Below are positions 37,897 through 48,344 of a stretch of 64,000 nt of DNA, piece by piece; within the stretch, counting starts at the first letter, position 1, and every line of letters begins with the position of its first letter. Source of the DNA: Microbacterium maritypicum (GTDB lineage Bacteria; Actinomycetota; Actinomycetes; Actinomycetales; Microbacteriaceae); NCBI RefSeq assembly GCF_041529975.1, contig NZ_CP168030.1:1674001-1738000 (forward strand), written 5' to 3'. A program made the translations under genes and the position numbers. The notes beneath the pieces were generated by a model. That model was not told where the DNA came from. It made no database searches and worked only from the letters and a program-made list of their open reading frames with translations.

Positions 37897-38460
37897 CTAC
37901 TTCTTCTTCGCCTTCTTCGCCCCGGCCTTCGGCATCCGCGTGATCAGCTTGCGTGCATCCACGGCCTTGCGGCGGCCGGGCTTCTTGCCCGCGGGCTTGC
38001 CTCCCACGTACAGCCAGCCGAGGAGTTCCTCATTCTTGTCGAGGCCGTGTGCCTTGGCGACGGCCATCGCGCGCGTGTAGTGCCCCGTGCGCCAGATGAC
38101 GCCCCAGCCGGCTTCATCGAGGAGCAGGCTCAGGGTGTGGGCGACTCCGGAGGCGACGGCCTCCTGCTCCCACCGCGGGACCTTCTCGCTCTTGCGATAG
38201 CTGGCGACGACCGCGATCAGCAGCGGTGCGCGCAGCGGCTTCGACGACGGGGTCGCGTCTCCCTGAGCTTTGGCGATGGCAGCGCCGAGCATCTCGCGAT
38301 CCGCTCCGCGCAGTTCGATGAGCCGCCACGGACGGAGCGAGGAGTGATCCGCGACGCGACCCGCTGCGGCGACGAACGTCAGCAGCTCTTCACGGCTCGG
38401 CGCCGTCTCGTCGACCTTCGACCAGGACTGACGCGCGCGGACCGCGTCGAGAGCACTCAC
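37897..38460 (-). CDS. Nitroreductase family protein
   Basis: This 187-residue flavoprotein has the nitroreductase layout RARQSWSKVDE, GRVADHSSLRPWRL, VASGVAHTLSLLLDEAGWGVIWRTG and LLGWLYVGG. The tail is lysine-rich (AKKAKKK). It overlaps msrB by GTGA, so it is translated after it. The FMN-dependent reaction and substrate are inferred only at family level. Confidence 0.82.
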   Translation of the reverse strand: MSALDAVRARQSWSKVDETAPSREELLTFVAAAGRVADHSSLRPWRLIELRGADREMLGAAIAKAQGDATPSSKPLRAPLLIAVVASYRKSEKVPRWEQEAVASGVAHTLSLLLDEAGWGVIWRTGHYTRAMAVAKAHGLDKNEELLGWLYVGGKPAGKKPGRRKAVDARKLITRMPKAGAKKAKKK

Positions 38461-38861
38461 GAGGCGTCGGGGGTGAAGTTCATCGCGATCGAGTTCATGC
38501 AGTAACGATCTCCGGTCGGCGTGCCGAACCCGTCGGGAAAAACATGACCGAGGTGCGAGCCGCAGTTGGCGCAACGCACCTCCGTTCGCACCATGCCCAG
38601 GCTGTCGTCCTCGATGAGTTCGACCGCGTCGGGGCGGATCGACTCGTAGAAGCTCGGCCAGCCGCATCCGGAGTCGAATTTGGTTCCACTCTTGAAGAGC
38701 TCCGCGTTGCACGCCCCGCAGGTGTAGAGGCCTGCGCGCTCCTCATCGAGCAGCTCACCCGTCCAGGCGCGCTCGGTCGCGGCCTGACGCAGCACGGCGT
38801 ACTGCTCATCGCCGAGCTCGCGGCGCCATTCGTCTTCGGTCTTGTCCACGCTGTACGACAT
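38457..38861 (-). CDS. msrB: Peptide-methionine (R)-S-oxide reductase MsrB
   Basis: This 134-residue enzyme has zinc cysteines 48/51 and 97/100, a likely resolving Cys66 in SGCGWPSF, and catalytic Cys121 in GDRYCMNSI (usually RYCINS). It repairs methionine-R-sulfoxide with thioredoxin. GAGGAGG precedes the ATG. Coupling to a nitroreductase suggests an oxidative-stress pair. Confidence 0.93.
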   Translation of the reverse strand: MSYSVDKTEDEWRRELGDEQYAVLRQAATERAWTGELLDEERAGLYTCGACNAELFKSGTKFDSGCGWPSFYESIRPDAVELIEDDSLGMVRTEVRCANCGSHLGHVFPDGFGTPTGDRYCMNSIAMNFTPDAS

Positions 38862-38932
38862 GTGTCCTCCTCAGTCGATTCCATTCTCTCTCGACGGACG
38901 AGGCCTCGGGTGCTGCGCGTCAGAATGGACGG

Positions 38933-39925
38933 ATGACGGATGCCGTGCAGGAGCGCTACGCGCGATTCGCCCGTGACGAGGCTCCGGGGCGGAGCGCGCT
39001 GTATGCGGAGTGGGCGGCGGGGGTCGCCGGGGATGAGGAGGTGCAGCGCATCCTGTTCCGGATCCCGGAGACGAGGCGCCAGCCGCCGCTCGTGTTCGCC
39101 GTGACCCGTCTGCTCGGCGTCCCGCTCGAGCCGTATGCGCGGTGGCGTGCTTTCGTGCTCCGGAATGCGGACGAGATCGTCGTCGAGTGCGCGCGCAGGT
39201 CTTTGCAGACGAACGAGCCGCTCCGTCTCGCGGCACTTCTGCCGGTGCTCTCCGAGATCGAGGGGCCGATCGCGCTTCTCGAGATCGGGGCGTCGGCGGG
39301 ACTCTGTCTCTACCCCGATCGGTACTCGTATCGCTTCGTGGACGAGGACGGGGTGCTCCGCGCCGGCCTCGACCCGGCGGACGACGTCTCGACGGTCGTG
39401 CTCGAGAGCCGGGTGACCGGTCCGCTTCCCGCGCTCCGGATGCCGGAGGTGGTGTGGCGTGCCGGGATCGACCTGGCGCCGCTCGATGCCGCCGACGAAC
39501 GCGATCGGCGTTGGCTGCGCGGTCTCGTGTGGCCGGGGGAGCCGGGGCGCGAGGAGCGCATCGAGGCCGCCCTCGACATCGCAGCCGGTGATCCTCCTCT
39601 TCTGGTGGAAGGGGACGCCGGCACGCACCTCGCCGCGCTGGCGTCGGCGGCACCCCCGCAGGCGACCCTCGTCATCACCACTCCTGGCGTGCTGGTGCAC
39701 ATCCCTCGGGTGGAGCGGACGGCGCTGATCGCGAGGATCTCGCGCATGGACGCCCGCTGGATCACGATCGATCCGCCCGCGGTGACCGACGCCTGGGAGC
39801 CGCCCGTCGATGCGGATCGGTGGCGGGGGTTCGTGGTGGCGCTCGACGGACGGGTCCGCGCGGCCGCAGATCCGCTCGGGCGATGGTGGGAGTGGCGACC
39901 CGGCCTGCCGGCGGATGCGTCCTAA
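38933..39925 (+). CDS. DUF2332 family protein
   Basis: This 330-residue protein contains LLEIGASAGLCLYPDRYSY, the glycine-rich segment that gives DUF2332 its methyltransferase-like look, and starts with VQERYARFARDEAPGRSALY. The function is unknown. CAGAAT lies six bases before the ATG. Its TAA stop is also the start of the -10 hexamer of the next gene. Confidence 0.78.
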   Translation: MTDAVQERYARFARDEAPGRSALYAEWAAGVAGDEEVQRILFRIPETRRQPPLVFAVTRLLGVPLEPYARWRAFVLRNADEIVVECARRSLQTNEPLRLAALLPVLSEIEGPIALLEIGASAGLCLYPDRYSYRFVDEDGVLRAGLDPADDVSTVVLESRVTGPLPALRMPEVVWRAGIDLAPLDAADERDRRWLRGLVWPGEPGREERIEAALDIAAGDPPLLVEGDAGTHLAALASAAPPQATLVITTPGVLVHIPRVERTALIARISRMDARWITIDPPAVTDAWEPPVDADRWRGFVVALDGRVRAAADPLGRWWEWRPGLPADAS

Positions 39926-39934
39926 CCTGGAGCC

Positions 39935-40192
39935 ATGCTCGGAGATCTCACGGAGCGCGATCGCGCGATCCTCGCCCTGGAAGCGGCATGGCCGCGTCAC
40001 AGCGGGGCGAAGGAAGAGATCATCCGCGCCCAGCTCGGGATGAGCGCCGCACGCTACTACCAGCTGCTCGGACGACTGATCGATTCCGAATCCGCGCTCG
40101 AATACGATCCGATGCTGGTGCGCCGCCTCCGCCGACTCCGCGATTCGCGTGCGACCCGGCGCAGCGCGCGGCTGCCCGGTTTCGTCGGCTGA
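39935..40192 (+). CDS. DUF3263 small helix-turn-helix-like protein
   Basis: This 85-residue basic protein has LTERDRAILALEAAWPRHSGAKEEIIRAQLGMSAARYYQLLGRLID, the DUF3263 pattern with a sigma-region-4-like helix-turn-helix. It probably binds DNA. TAACCT at 39923-39928 is six bases before the ATG and overlaps the preceding stop. Confidence 0.8.
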   Translation: MLGDLTERDRAILALEAAWPRHSGAKEEIIRAQLGMSAARYYQLLGRLIDSESALEYDPMLVRRLRRLRDSRATRRSARLPGFVG

Positions 40193-40281
40193 GGCTCTCC
40201 GGTGACTGCTCGCCGGCGACGCGCGCACCTCCGGCCCGGCGGCGAAACGGATTGACAGGAAGGTGCCGCTAGCATCGAGGG

Positions 40282-40860
40282 GTGTCAAAGCCCACCCGCG
40301 ATCGCTTCGATGATGCTCCCCGTACGTCCGGAAGGGTGGGAGCGCACCGTGCCGAAGCGCCGGGGATGAACGGCTGGGTCGTGCTGCTCTGGTCGTTCGT
40401 GGCTGCACTCGTGCTCATCATCGCCGGCATCTTCGGCTCGCTGGTGGTCATGGGCCGTGTCTCGCTGTTCCCCGACGCGGCGCCGAGCGCTGTGCCGACG
40501 CCGGAGGAGACGGGGATCGTCGACCCCAGCATCTCGGTGATGATCCTGAACGGCACGCCCGACGAGGGCGCCGACACGCGCATGCGCGACACGCTCATCA
40601 ACAACGGCTGGGCTGCTGACAACGTCTTCGCGGGCGACAGCTCCAGTCAGGATTTCGCCAACACGACCGTGTTCTACGTCGAAGACGCGGACGAACTGGC
40701 AGCCGTCGGTCTGGCTGACCTCCTCGGCGGTGCAGCCGTGCAGCAGAGCGACTACTACTCCGGTCAGACGGAGGACGGACAGACGCAGTTCACCGTCGTG
40801 ATCGGCCTCGATCGGTCGACCTCGGCACCTGAGACGCCGGAAGAGGCGCCTGCCTCCTGA
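40282..40860 (+). CDS. LytR C-terminal domain membrane protein
   Basis: This 192-residue protein has a cytoplasmic N-tail, one transmembrane helix (about 33-57) and an outer LytR_C domain (about 80-170) with ISVMILNGTPDEGADTRMRDTLINNGW. The catalytic LCP domain is absent, so it is an accessory wall protein at most. TAGCAT lies six bases before the GTG start. In actinobacteria the DUF3263/LytR_C pair commonly precedes groL. Confidence 0.8.
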   Translation: MSKPTRDRFDDAPRTSGRVGAHRAEAPGMNGWVVLLWSFVAALVLIIAGIFGSLVVMGRVSLFPDAAPSAVPTPEETGIVDPSISVMILNGTPDEGADTRMRDTLINNGWAADNVFAGDSSSQDFANTTVFYVEDADELAAVGLADLLGGAAVQQSDYYSGQTEDGQTQFTVVIGLDRSTSAPETPEEAPAS

Positions 40861-40887
40861 CGTCGGGATGCGCCCCGCCTCCGGCGG

Positions 40888-40917
40888 CTTGCACTCGAAG
40901 GTGTCGAGTGCCAGAAT
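40888..40917 (+). promoter_or_regulatory. groL promoter overlapped by a second, imperfect CIRCE
   Basis: TTGCAC (40889-40894) and CAGAAT (40912-40917) are 17 bp apart, a good vegetative promoter. Superimposed is CTTGCACTC-N9-GAGTGCCAG (40888-40914), an imperfect copy of the HrcA operator. Confidence 0.75.
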
Positions 40918-40921
40918 GGCG

Positions 40922-40948
40922 TTAGCACTCTCACACTCTGAGTGCTAA
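40922..40948 (+). promoter_or_regulatory. CIRCE operator (HrcA site) upstream of groL
   Basis: TTAGCACTC (40922-40930), nine bases, then GAGTGCTAA (40940-40948) is an exact CIRCE. HrcA bound here would repress groL until heat shock. The site covers the expected transcription start. Confidence 0.95.
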
Positions 40949-42604
<1,656 letters not shown>

Positions 42605-42618
42605 TCCAGCCCTCATGA

Positions 42619-42652
42619 CAGAACGCCCCCGGCTCCGGCCGGGGGCGTTCTG
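42619..42652 (+). terminator. Terminator after groL
   Basis: Perfect 15-base arms CAGAACGCCCCCGGC (42619-42633) and its complement (42638-42652) around a TCCG loop. It lies between convergent groL and the WXG100 gene and may serve both. Confidence 0.85.
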
Positions 42653-42671
42653 CGTTCGTGTCGGGCGAGGT

Positions 42672-42959
42672 TCAGCGGAACAGGCTGGCCGAGTACTGGT
42701 CGGCGTCCGCGTACTGAGAGGCTGCCGACCCGAGCGAGGTGCCGATCGAGTCGAGCACCTGCTCGACATGGAGCTGGGCGCCCTGCCACTGCTCCGCGCA
42801 GCCCTGGAAGGCGGTGGATGCACTGCCGACCCAGGAGGACTGCAGCTGCCGCAACTGCGCCATGAGCGTGGCCGACTCGGTCTGCAGTCGTTCGATGGTG
42901 GCTCTGGTCGCTCCGTGCGCGGCGTGGACGGCTTCGGTGTCGACGGTGAAGACGGACAT
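42672..42959 (-). CDS. WXG100 family protein (orphan ESAT-6-like)
   Basis: This 95-residue helical hairpin protein has the W-x-G turn at 43-45 (SSWVGSAS) with Met/Val-rich amphipathic helices on each side, and ends QYSASLFR. WXG100 proteins are exported by type VII (ESX) systems as dimers, but no EccC, EccD, EspG or partner gene is present in this window. The ATG at 42959 follows GAAGGAG by six bases, and that site lies in an inverted repeat. Confidence 0.85.
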   Translation of the reverse strand: MSVFTVDTEAVHAAHGATRATIERLQTESATLMAQLRQLQSSWVGSASTAFQGCAEQWQGAQLHVEQVLDSIGTSLGSAASQYADADQYSASLFR

Positions 42960-42961
42960 GA

Positions 42962-42982
42962 GAACTCCTTCTGTTGGAGTTC
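42962..42982 (-). promoter_or_regulatory. Inverted repeat covering the WXG100 ribosome-binding site
   Basis: On the minus-strand mRNA, GAACTCC pairs with GGAGTTC across seven bases, and the second arm contains the GGAG of the Shine-Dalgarno sequence two bases before the ATG. The fold would hide the ribosome-binding site. Alternatively it is a protein operator. Confidence 0.55.
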
Positions 42983-43079
42983 CGACGCTAGGCGGGCTGG
43001 CCCTGCCCGCTCCGTCCCCAGGCCGCTCGCGCACAGCGGGTGTGCAGAACCACGAGCCACGGCGGGTCGTGCAGAGCCG

Positions 43080-44780
43080 TCAGGACAGGTCGAGCCGTTC
43101 CAGGGGCTGGGTGTCCTCGAGAAGGTGCTCGGGTGTGGCGCGGGCAGGCGCGAGAGGGAGCGTGACCGTGAACGTCGCTCCACCTCCCGGAGTCTCCGAG
43201 ACGTCGACGCCGCCGTGCAGCGCCTTCATGATCGACGCGACGATCGCGAGCCCGAGGCCGGAACCGCCGGTCTCGCGTGCGCGGGACGTGTCGGCGCGCC
43301 AGAAGCGCTCGAAGATCTGCTCCCGGATCTGCGGGGGGATACCCTCGCCGTGGTCCACGATCGAGATGCTGCCGGTGCCGAGCACCCGGTCAGAATCGAC
43401 GACGATCTCGATCGGGCCGTCCTCGGGGGAGAAGCGGCGGGCGTTCCCCAACAGGTTCGTCACGACCTGCCGCACCTTGTTCTCTTCGCCCAGAACGATC
43501 GGCGGGGTGCGCACGGGGATGTCGGGGATCTCGGTGAAGTCGATCGCCGGTGCCGGATCCGGCTGCCGCGGACGACGCCGCAGGCGCGAAAGCGCGGTGC
43601 GGGAGAGCCCTCGTGCGGGCGGTGTCGCCGGCTGATCCGGTTGAGGAGCAGCCGTGTCCTGTAGCTGGATGGGCGACATCGCCTCGACCGTGCGATCGAT
43701 CACCGTCACTGTCCGCCCCGGTGCTGCGGCGCGCAGATCGAGAGCGGCGTCCCGGGCGATCGGTCGCAGGTCGAGCGCGACGATCTCGGGCTCGCGCTCT
43801 TCGTCCAGACGTGCGAGCGCGAGGAGGTCCTCCACCAGGACACCCATGCGGATGGCCTCCTTCTCGATGCGCTCCATGGCTCTGGCGGTGTCCTCCTCGC
43901 CCTTGATCGCACCCATGCGATACAGCTCCGCATAGCCGCGCACGCTCACCAGCGGCGTGCGCAGCTCGTGGCTCGCGTCCCCGATGAATCGTCGCATGTG
44001 CTGAACGCTGCGGTCGCGCTGAGCGAGTGAGCCGTCGACGCGATCCAGCATCGTGTTGATCGCCGTGTTCAGTCGCCCGACCTCGGTGGTCGGTTCGAGG
44101 TCGGTCAACCGCTGCCGGAAGTCGCCTGCCGCGATGGACATGGCCGTCGCCTCGACCTGACCGAGCCTGCGGAAGGTGAGTGTGACGAGCCCCCGGGTGA
44201 GGAGTGCCGCGATGAGGATCGTGATCAGCGCGATCGTGATGTAGATGCCGAAGTACTGGCTGATGATGCGGTCGGCGGGTGCGAGCGGCAAGGCGACCAG
44301 TTGGATGCGCAGCGCACCGCCCTCCGACCCCACCACCGCGACGGCGCCATGGAAGACGCTGCCGTCTGCGCCGGGGATCTCGAGCGGAATCTGATCGGTG
44401 TCTGCGGTCGCCTTGGCGAGTGAGTATTCCGAGGGGAAGAGAGGGGCCTGACCCGACGTGCCTCGCGCAGTGGCACGGAGGACCCCTGTCGCGTCGTAGA
44501 TCGCGAAAGAGAAGTCCCGTGGCTTCTCTTCACGCGGGGTATAGGTCGTTACGCCGTCGACCGTCGTGGCATCGAAGTACCGTTCGACCAGATCGCTGGA
44601 GACCAGTGCGGGCAGCTGCGCATCGATGTTGGCGACGAGCGCGTTGCGGAGGATCGGTACGGTTCCGAGACCCGCGACGAGAAGACCGAGAGCGAGCACC
44701 GCCACAGTGACCCCGGTGACCTTCGCGCGCAGGCTGATGCGGCGCCACCAGGCGGTGACCGCATCGGGCTTGCTCGCCAT
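43080..44780 (-). CDS. Sensor histidine kinase with HAMP domain (TrcS/MprB-like)
   Basis: This 566-residue kinase has helix 1 (about 21-45), an outer sensor (about 46-182), helix 2 (about 183-206), HAMP (about 207-260), a DHp with DASHELRTP (His271), and a HATPase with NLLGNARRFSP, DHGEGIP and GGSGLGLAI. Between DHp and HATPase is an unusual Pro/Arg/Gln-rich insertion of about 55 residues (roughly 365-420). GAGGAGGACCGC precedes the ATG at 44780. It pairs with the response regulator upstream. Confidence 0.87.
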   Translation of the reverse strand: MASKPDAVTAWWRRISLRAKVTGVTVAVLALGLLVAGLGTVPILRNALVANIDAQLPALVSSDLVERYFDATTVDGVTTYTPREEKPRDFSFAIYDATGVLRATARGTSGQAPLFPSEYSLAKATADTDQIPLEIPGADGSVFHGAVAVVGSEGGALRIQLVALPLAPADRIISQYFGIYITIALITILIAALLTRGLVTLTFRRLGQVEATAMSIAAGDFRQRLTDLEPTTEVGRLNTAINTMLDRVDGSLAQRDRSVQHMRRFIGDASHELRTPLVSVRGYAELYRMGAIKGEEDTARAMERIEKEAIRMGVLVEDLLALARLDEEREPEIVALDLRPIARDAALDLRAAAPGRTVTVIDRTVEAMSPIQLQDTAAPQPDQPATPPARGLSRTALSRLRRRPRQPDPAPAIDFTEIPDIPVRTPPIVLGEENKVRQVVTNLLGNARRFSPEDGPIEIVVDSDRVLGTGSISIVDHGEGIPPQIREQIFERFWRADTSRARETGGSGLGLAIVASIMKALHGGVDVSETPGGGATFTVTLPLAPARATPEHLLEDTQPLERLDLS

Positions 44781-44839
44781 GCGGTCCTCCTCGGGCGTTC
44801 TGTACGCCGTGGGACGGCGCCGGTGGTCGGGGTCGGTCG

Positions 44840-45532
44840 TCAGACCGACTTGCCGACCTTGAGCATGTATCCGAACCCGCGCTTGGTCTGGATGAGCGAT
44901 TCTTCGGTGTGCGGGTCGATCTTGCGACGCAGGTACGAGATGTAGCTCTCGACGATCCCGGCATCGCCGTTGAAGTCGTACTCCCACACGTGATCGAGGA
45001 TCTGCGCCTTCGACAGCACGCGATTCGGATTGAGCATCAGGTAGCGCAGCAGCTTGAATTCGGTCGGGCTGAGCTCGATCGGCTCCTTGCCCACGTGGAC
45101 ATCGTGCGTGTCCTGATCCATCGACAGCTCACCGGCGCGGATGATCGACTCCTCGTCGGCCTGCATCGTGCGCCGCAGGATCGCCTGCGCCCTCGCGACG
45201 ATCTCGTCGAGGCTGAAGGGTTTGGTGACGTAGTCGTCGCCGCCCGCATTGAGGCCCTCGATCTTGTCCTCGGTCCCGTCCTTCGCCGTGAGGAACAGGA
45301 TCGGCGCGGTGAACCCGGCGCCGCGGAGACGCTTGGTGACGCTGAACCCGTTCATGTCCGGGAGCATGACGTCGAGGATGATCAGGTCCGGCTCCTCTTC
45401 GAGGACGGCCGAGATCGTGGCGGCGCCGTTGGCCACCGTCTTCACCTGGAATCCGGCGAAGCTGAGACCCGTCGAGAGCAGGTCACGGATGTTGGGTTCG
45501 TCGTCGACGACCAGGATGCGCGGAGCAGTCAT
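44840..45532 (-). CDS. OmpR-family response regulator (TrcR/MprA-like)
   Basis: This 230-residue regulator has receiver residues DDE (10-12), Asp54 and Lys104, and a winged-helix domain ending SLIQTKRGFGYML. CATAAT lies six bases before the ATG at 45532, so it may be leaderless. The following kinase gene is 59 bases downstream. The signal is unknown. Confidence 0.88.
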   Translation of the reverse strand: MTAPRILVVDDEPNIRDLLSTGLSFAGFQVKTVANGAATISAVLEEEPDLIILDVMLPDMNGFSVTKRLRGAGFTAPILFLTAKDGTEDKIEGLNAGGDDYVTKPFSLDEIVARAQAILRRTMQADEESIIRAGELSMDQDTHDVHVGKEPIELSPTEFKLLRYLMLNPNRVLSKAQILDHVWEYDFNGDAGIVESYISYLRRKIDPHTEESLIQTKRGFGYMLKVGKSV

Positions 45533-45626
45533 GTCCCCATTATGGTGACTTCGGCCATGCAGTTGCTGACTATTGTCCGGAACGGCGCGGAGTCGCGCAC
45601 CTCTGCATCGTTGAGAGGATGGAAGC

Positions 45627-46643
45627 ATGAGCTCGAACGAGGACGCCTCCGCCGCCCCCGCATCCGCCATCGCTCCGGCCGTGCCCTCGCCTGCCGAGCA
45701 GATCCCCTACCACCGTCTTGCACGCCTGCGACCGAAGTACCGCTGGTGGCGGATGCTCGTGACCGGAGTCGTCGGAGTGGCGCTCTACGTGGCGATCCTG
45801 CTCCTCCTGATCGTGCCGCTCGTCGTCGCCTCGCTGCTCGTGCCGGGTTGGGGAGCCGAGATTCAGGTTCTCCTCACGACGGTGCAGTACTTCGACCTCG
45901 ATCGCCCCTGGCTCTTCCTCGCACTGGTGTTGCCCTTGATCCTGATGATCCCCGCGCTCCTGCTCGCGTCGCGCATCGTCGAGGGGCGCGGCGTCGGCCT
46001 GCTTTCCTCTGTCACCGGGCGGCTGCGGATGGGGTGGCTCGGCCGGAGCCTGCTGCTGGCACTCGCCGTGTTCGTCGTCTACTTCGCGGTCGTGCTCGGC
46101 GTGGCGGCCGCCACGGGCGAGGCGATCGTCGTCGACTTCTCCCACCCGGCGCTATGGGTCATGGTGCTGCTCGTGCTGCTGCTCATCCCGCTGCAGGCCG
46201 CCGCCGAGGAGTATGTGTTCCGCGGCTATCTGATGCAGCTCGTCGGTGGCTGGTTGCGGCATCCGGCCTTCGCCATCCTGCTCCCGGTGCCGCTGTTCGT
46301 GCTCGGGCACGGCTACGACATCTGGGGGGCGGCGAGCGTGGGCATGTTCGCGATCGTCGCCGCGTGGCTGACCTGGCGCACGGGCGGTCTGGAAGCGGCG
46401 ATCTCCCTGCACATCGTGAACAACGCGCTCATCTTCCTGCTCGGCACCGTCAGCCTCGTCGATGCCAACGCCACCACGGGAACGCCCGTCGATCTGCTCG
46501 CGTCGACGGTCGCGATGGTCGTCTATGCGCTGCTCGCCGACCGGTGGGCGGGCAGGCTCGGCATCGTCCGCACAGCGAGCAGGGTGACGGGCGCCGGCGT
46601 CGGAAGCGGAACCCATCGCCTGGACCCGATGCTGCACGGCTGA
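45627..46643 (+). CDS. CPBP (CAAX-type) intramembrane metalloprotease
   Basis: This 338-residue membrane protein has about eight helices. The CPBP motifs are AEEYVFRGYL (Glu-Glu and Arg), FVLGHGYDIW (His) and LHIVNNAL (His/Asn), all on helix faces as expected for the zinc-free glutamate protease family. Substrates are unknown. GAGAGGA precedes the ATG. It is divergent from the response regulator. Confidence 0.85.
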   Translation: MSSNEDASAAPASAIAPAVPSPAEQIPYHRLARLRPKYRWWRMLVTGVVGVALYVAILLLLIVPLVVASLLVPGWGAEIQVLLTTVQYFDLDRPWLFLALVLPLILMIPALLLASRIVEGRGVGLLSSVTGRLRMGWLGRSLLLALAVFVVYFAVVLGVAAATGEAIVVDFSHPALWVMVLLVLLLIPLQAAAEEYVFRGYLMQLVGGWLRHPAFAILLPVPLFVLGHGYDIWGAASVGMFAIVAAWLTWRTGGLEAAISLHIVNNALIFLLGTVSLVDANATTGTPVDLLASTVAMVVYALLADRWAGRLGIVRTASRVTGAGVGSGTHRLDPMLHG

Positions 46644-46667
46644 GCGGTACAGCCGCCGGAGGGAGGC

Positions 46668-48308
46668 TCAGGCTGCGATCGCGTCCGAATCCATGATCGT
46701 GTAGCTGTACCCCTGCTCGGCCAGGAAGCGCTGGCGGTTCTGCGCATAGTCCTGGTCGATCGTGTCGCGCGCGACGAGGGTGTAGAAGCTTGCGGTGTGT
46801 CCGGACTGCTTGGGGCGCAGCAGTCGACCGAGTCGCTGCGCCTCCTCCTGGCGGGATCCGAACGAGCCGGACACCTGGATGGCGACCGAGGCCTCCGGCA
46901 GGTCGATGGAGAAGTTCGCGACCTTCGACACGACGAGGAGCGAGATCTCGCCCTCGCGGAAGGCGCGATAGAGCTCCTCGCGCTCGTCGATCGGGGTCGC
47001 ACCCGTGATCTGGGGAGCATCCAGGGCGGCCGACAGCGACTCGAGCTGATCGAGGTACTGTCCGATCACGAGGATGCGCTCGCCCTGATGCTTCGCGATC
47101 AGCTCGCGCACCGCCTTGACCTTGGCCGGAGCGGATGCCGCGAGTCGGTACCGTTCGTCGTCGGTGGCAGCGGCGTACTCGAGGCGGTCGCTCGGCGGGA
47201 GGTCTACGCGCACCTCGTAGCAGGCGGCGGGGGAGATGAAGCCCTGCGCCTCGATCTGCTTCCACGGGGCGTCGAAGCGCTTGGGGCCGATCAGGCTGAA
47301 CACGTCGCCCTCGCGGCCGTCCTCGCGCACGAGGGTCGCGGTGAGTCCGATACGGCGGCGGGCCTGGAGATCCGCGGTGAGCTTGAACACCGGCGCCGGC
47401 AGCAGGTGGACCTCGTCGTACACGATGAGGCCCCAGTCGAGGGCGTCCAGCAGCGCGAGATGAGCGTACTCGCCCTTCCGCTTGGCGGTGAGGATCTGAT
47501 AGGTCGCGATCGTGACGGGCTTGACCTCTTTGGCCTGGCCCGAGTACTCGCCGATCTCTTCGGGAGTGAGGCTCGTGCGCTTCAACAGTTCGTCGCGCCA
47601 CTGTCGTGCGGAGACGGTGTTGGTGACCAGGATCAGCGTGGTGGTCTTGGTGGCCGCCATCGCGCCGGCGCCGACGATCGTCTTGCCCGCGCCGCAGGGC
47701 AGGACCACGACGCCCGATCCGTCCTTCGAGAAGGCGTCGACGGCGTCCTGCTGATAGGGGCGGATGTGCCAGCCGTCCTCGGCGAGGTCGATCTCGTGCG
47801 GAGTGCCCGGTGTGTAACCGGCGAGATCCTCGGCAGGCCAGCCGATCTTCAGCAGTTCCTGCTTGATCTGCCCGCGCGCCCAGGCGTCCACCACGAAGAC
47901 CTCGGGAGTCGGATGCCCGATCAGGAGGGGCTGAATGCGCTTGTTGTTCGCGACCTGGGCGAGCACGGCGGGGTCGGAGGAGCGCAGGATGAGGGTTCCC
48001 TCGTCGTCGCGCTCGATGACCAGCCGGCCGTAGCGGTTCACGGTCTCGCGCAGATCGACGGAGACCGACGGCGGAACGGGGAAGCGCGACCAGCGATCGA
48101 GCGTCTCCAGCATGTCTTCCGCGGTGTGCCCGGCGGCGCGTGCGTTCCACAGTCCGAGGCGGGTGATCCGGTAGGTGTGGATGTGCTCGGGGGCTCGTTC
48201 CAACTCGGCGAAGATCGCGAGTTCGTGGCGGGCGCTCTCGGCGTCGGCGTGGGCGACTTCGAGCAGCACGGTGCGATCGCTCTGGACGATCAGGGGGCCA
48301 TCAGACAT
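46668..48308 (-). CDS. Bacterial XPB-type DNA helicase
   Basis: This 546-residue SF2 helicase has an N-terminal damage-recognition-like region (about 1-175), Walker A PCGAGKTIVG, a DEVH box in VYDEVHLL, motif III GLTATLVRED with the RED motif of XPB, and motif VI QRLGRLLRPK. XPB unwinds damaged DNA in nucleotide excision repair and transcription in archaea and eukaryotes; bacterial copies are typical of actinobacteria. It lies beside its usual partner gene. Confidence 0.92.
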   Translation of the reverse strand: MSDGPLIVQSDRTVLLEVAHADAESARHELAIFAELERAPEHIHTYRITRLGLWNARAAGHTAEDMLETLDRWSRFPVPPSVSVDLRETVNRYGRLVIERDDEGTLILRSSDPAVLAQVANNKRIQPLLIGHPTPEVFVVDAWARGQIKQELLKIGWPAEDLAGYTPGTPHEIDLAEDGWHIRPYQQDAVDAFSKDGSGVVVLPCGAGKTIVGAGAMAATKTTTLILVTNTVSARQWRDELLKRTSLTPEEIGEYSGQAKEVKPVTIATYQILTAKRKGEYAHLALLDALDWGLIVYDEVHLLPAPVFKLTADLQARRRIGLTATLVREDGREGDVFSLIGPKRFDAPWKQIEAQGFISPAACYEVRVDLPPSDRLEYAAATDDERYRLAASAPAKVKAVRELIAKHQGERILVIGQYLDQLESLSAALDAPQITGATPIDEREELYRAFREGEISLLVVSKVANFSIDLPEASVAIQVSGSFGSRQEEAQRLGRLLRPKQSGHTASFYTLVARDTIDQDYAQNRQRFLAEQGYSYTIMDSDAIAA

Positions 48309-48344
48309 AGCTGTCCAGTTTACCGGTCGCGAGAGGCACTGGGC

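Noticed and set aside
38495..40408. A 637-codon minus-strand frame across msrB, DUF2332 and DUF3263
   Set aside because: Out of frame with msrB and antisense to two genes with promoter-like starts and known families.
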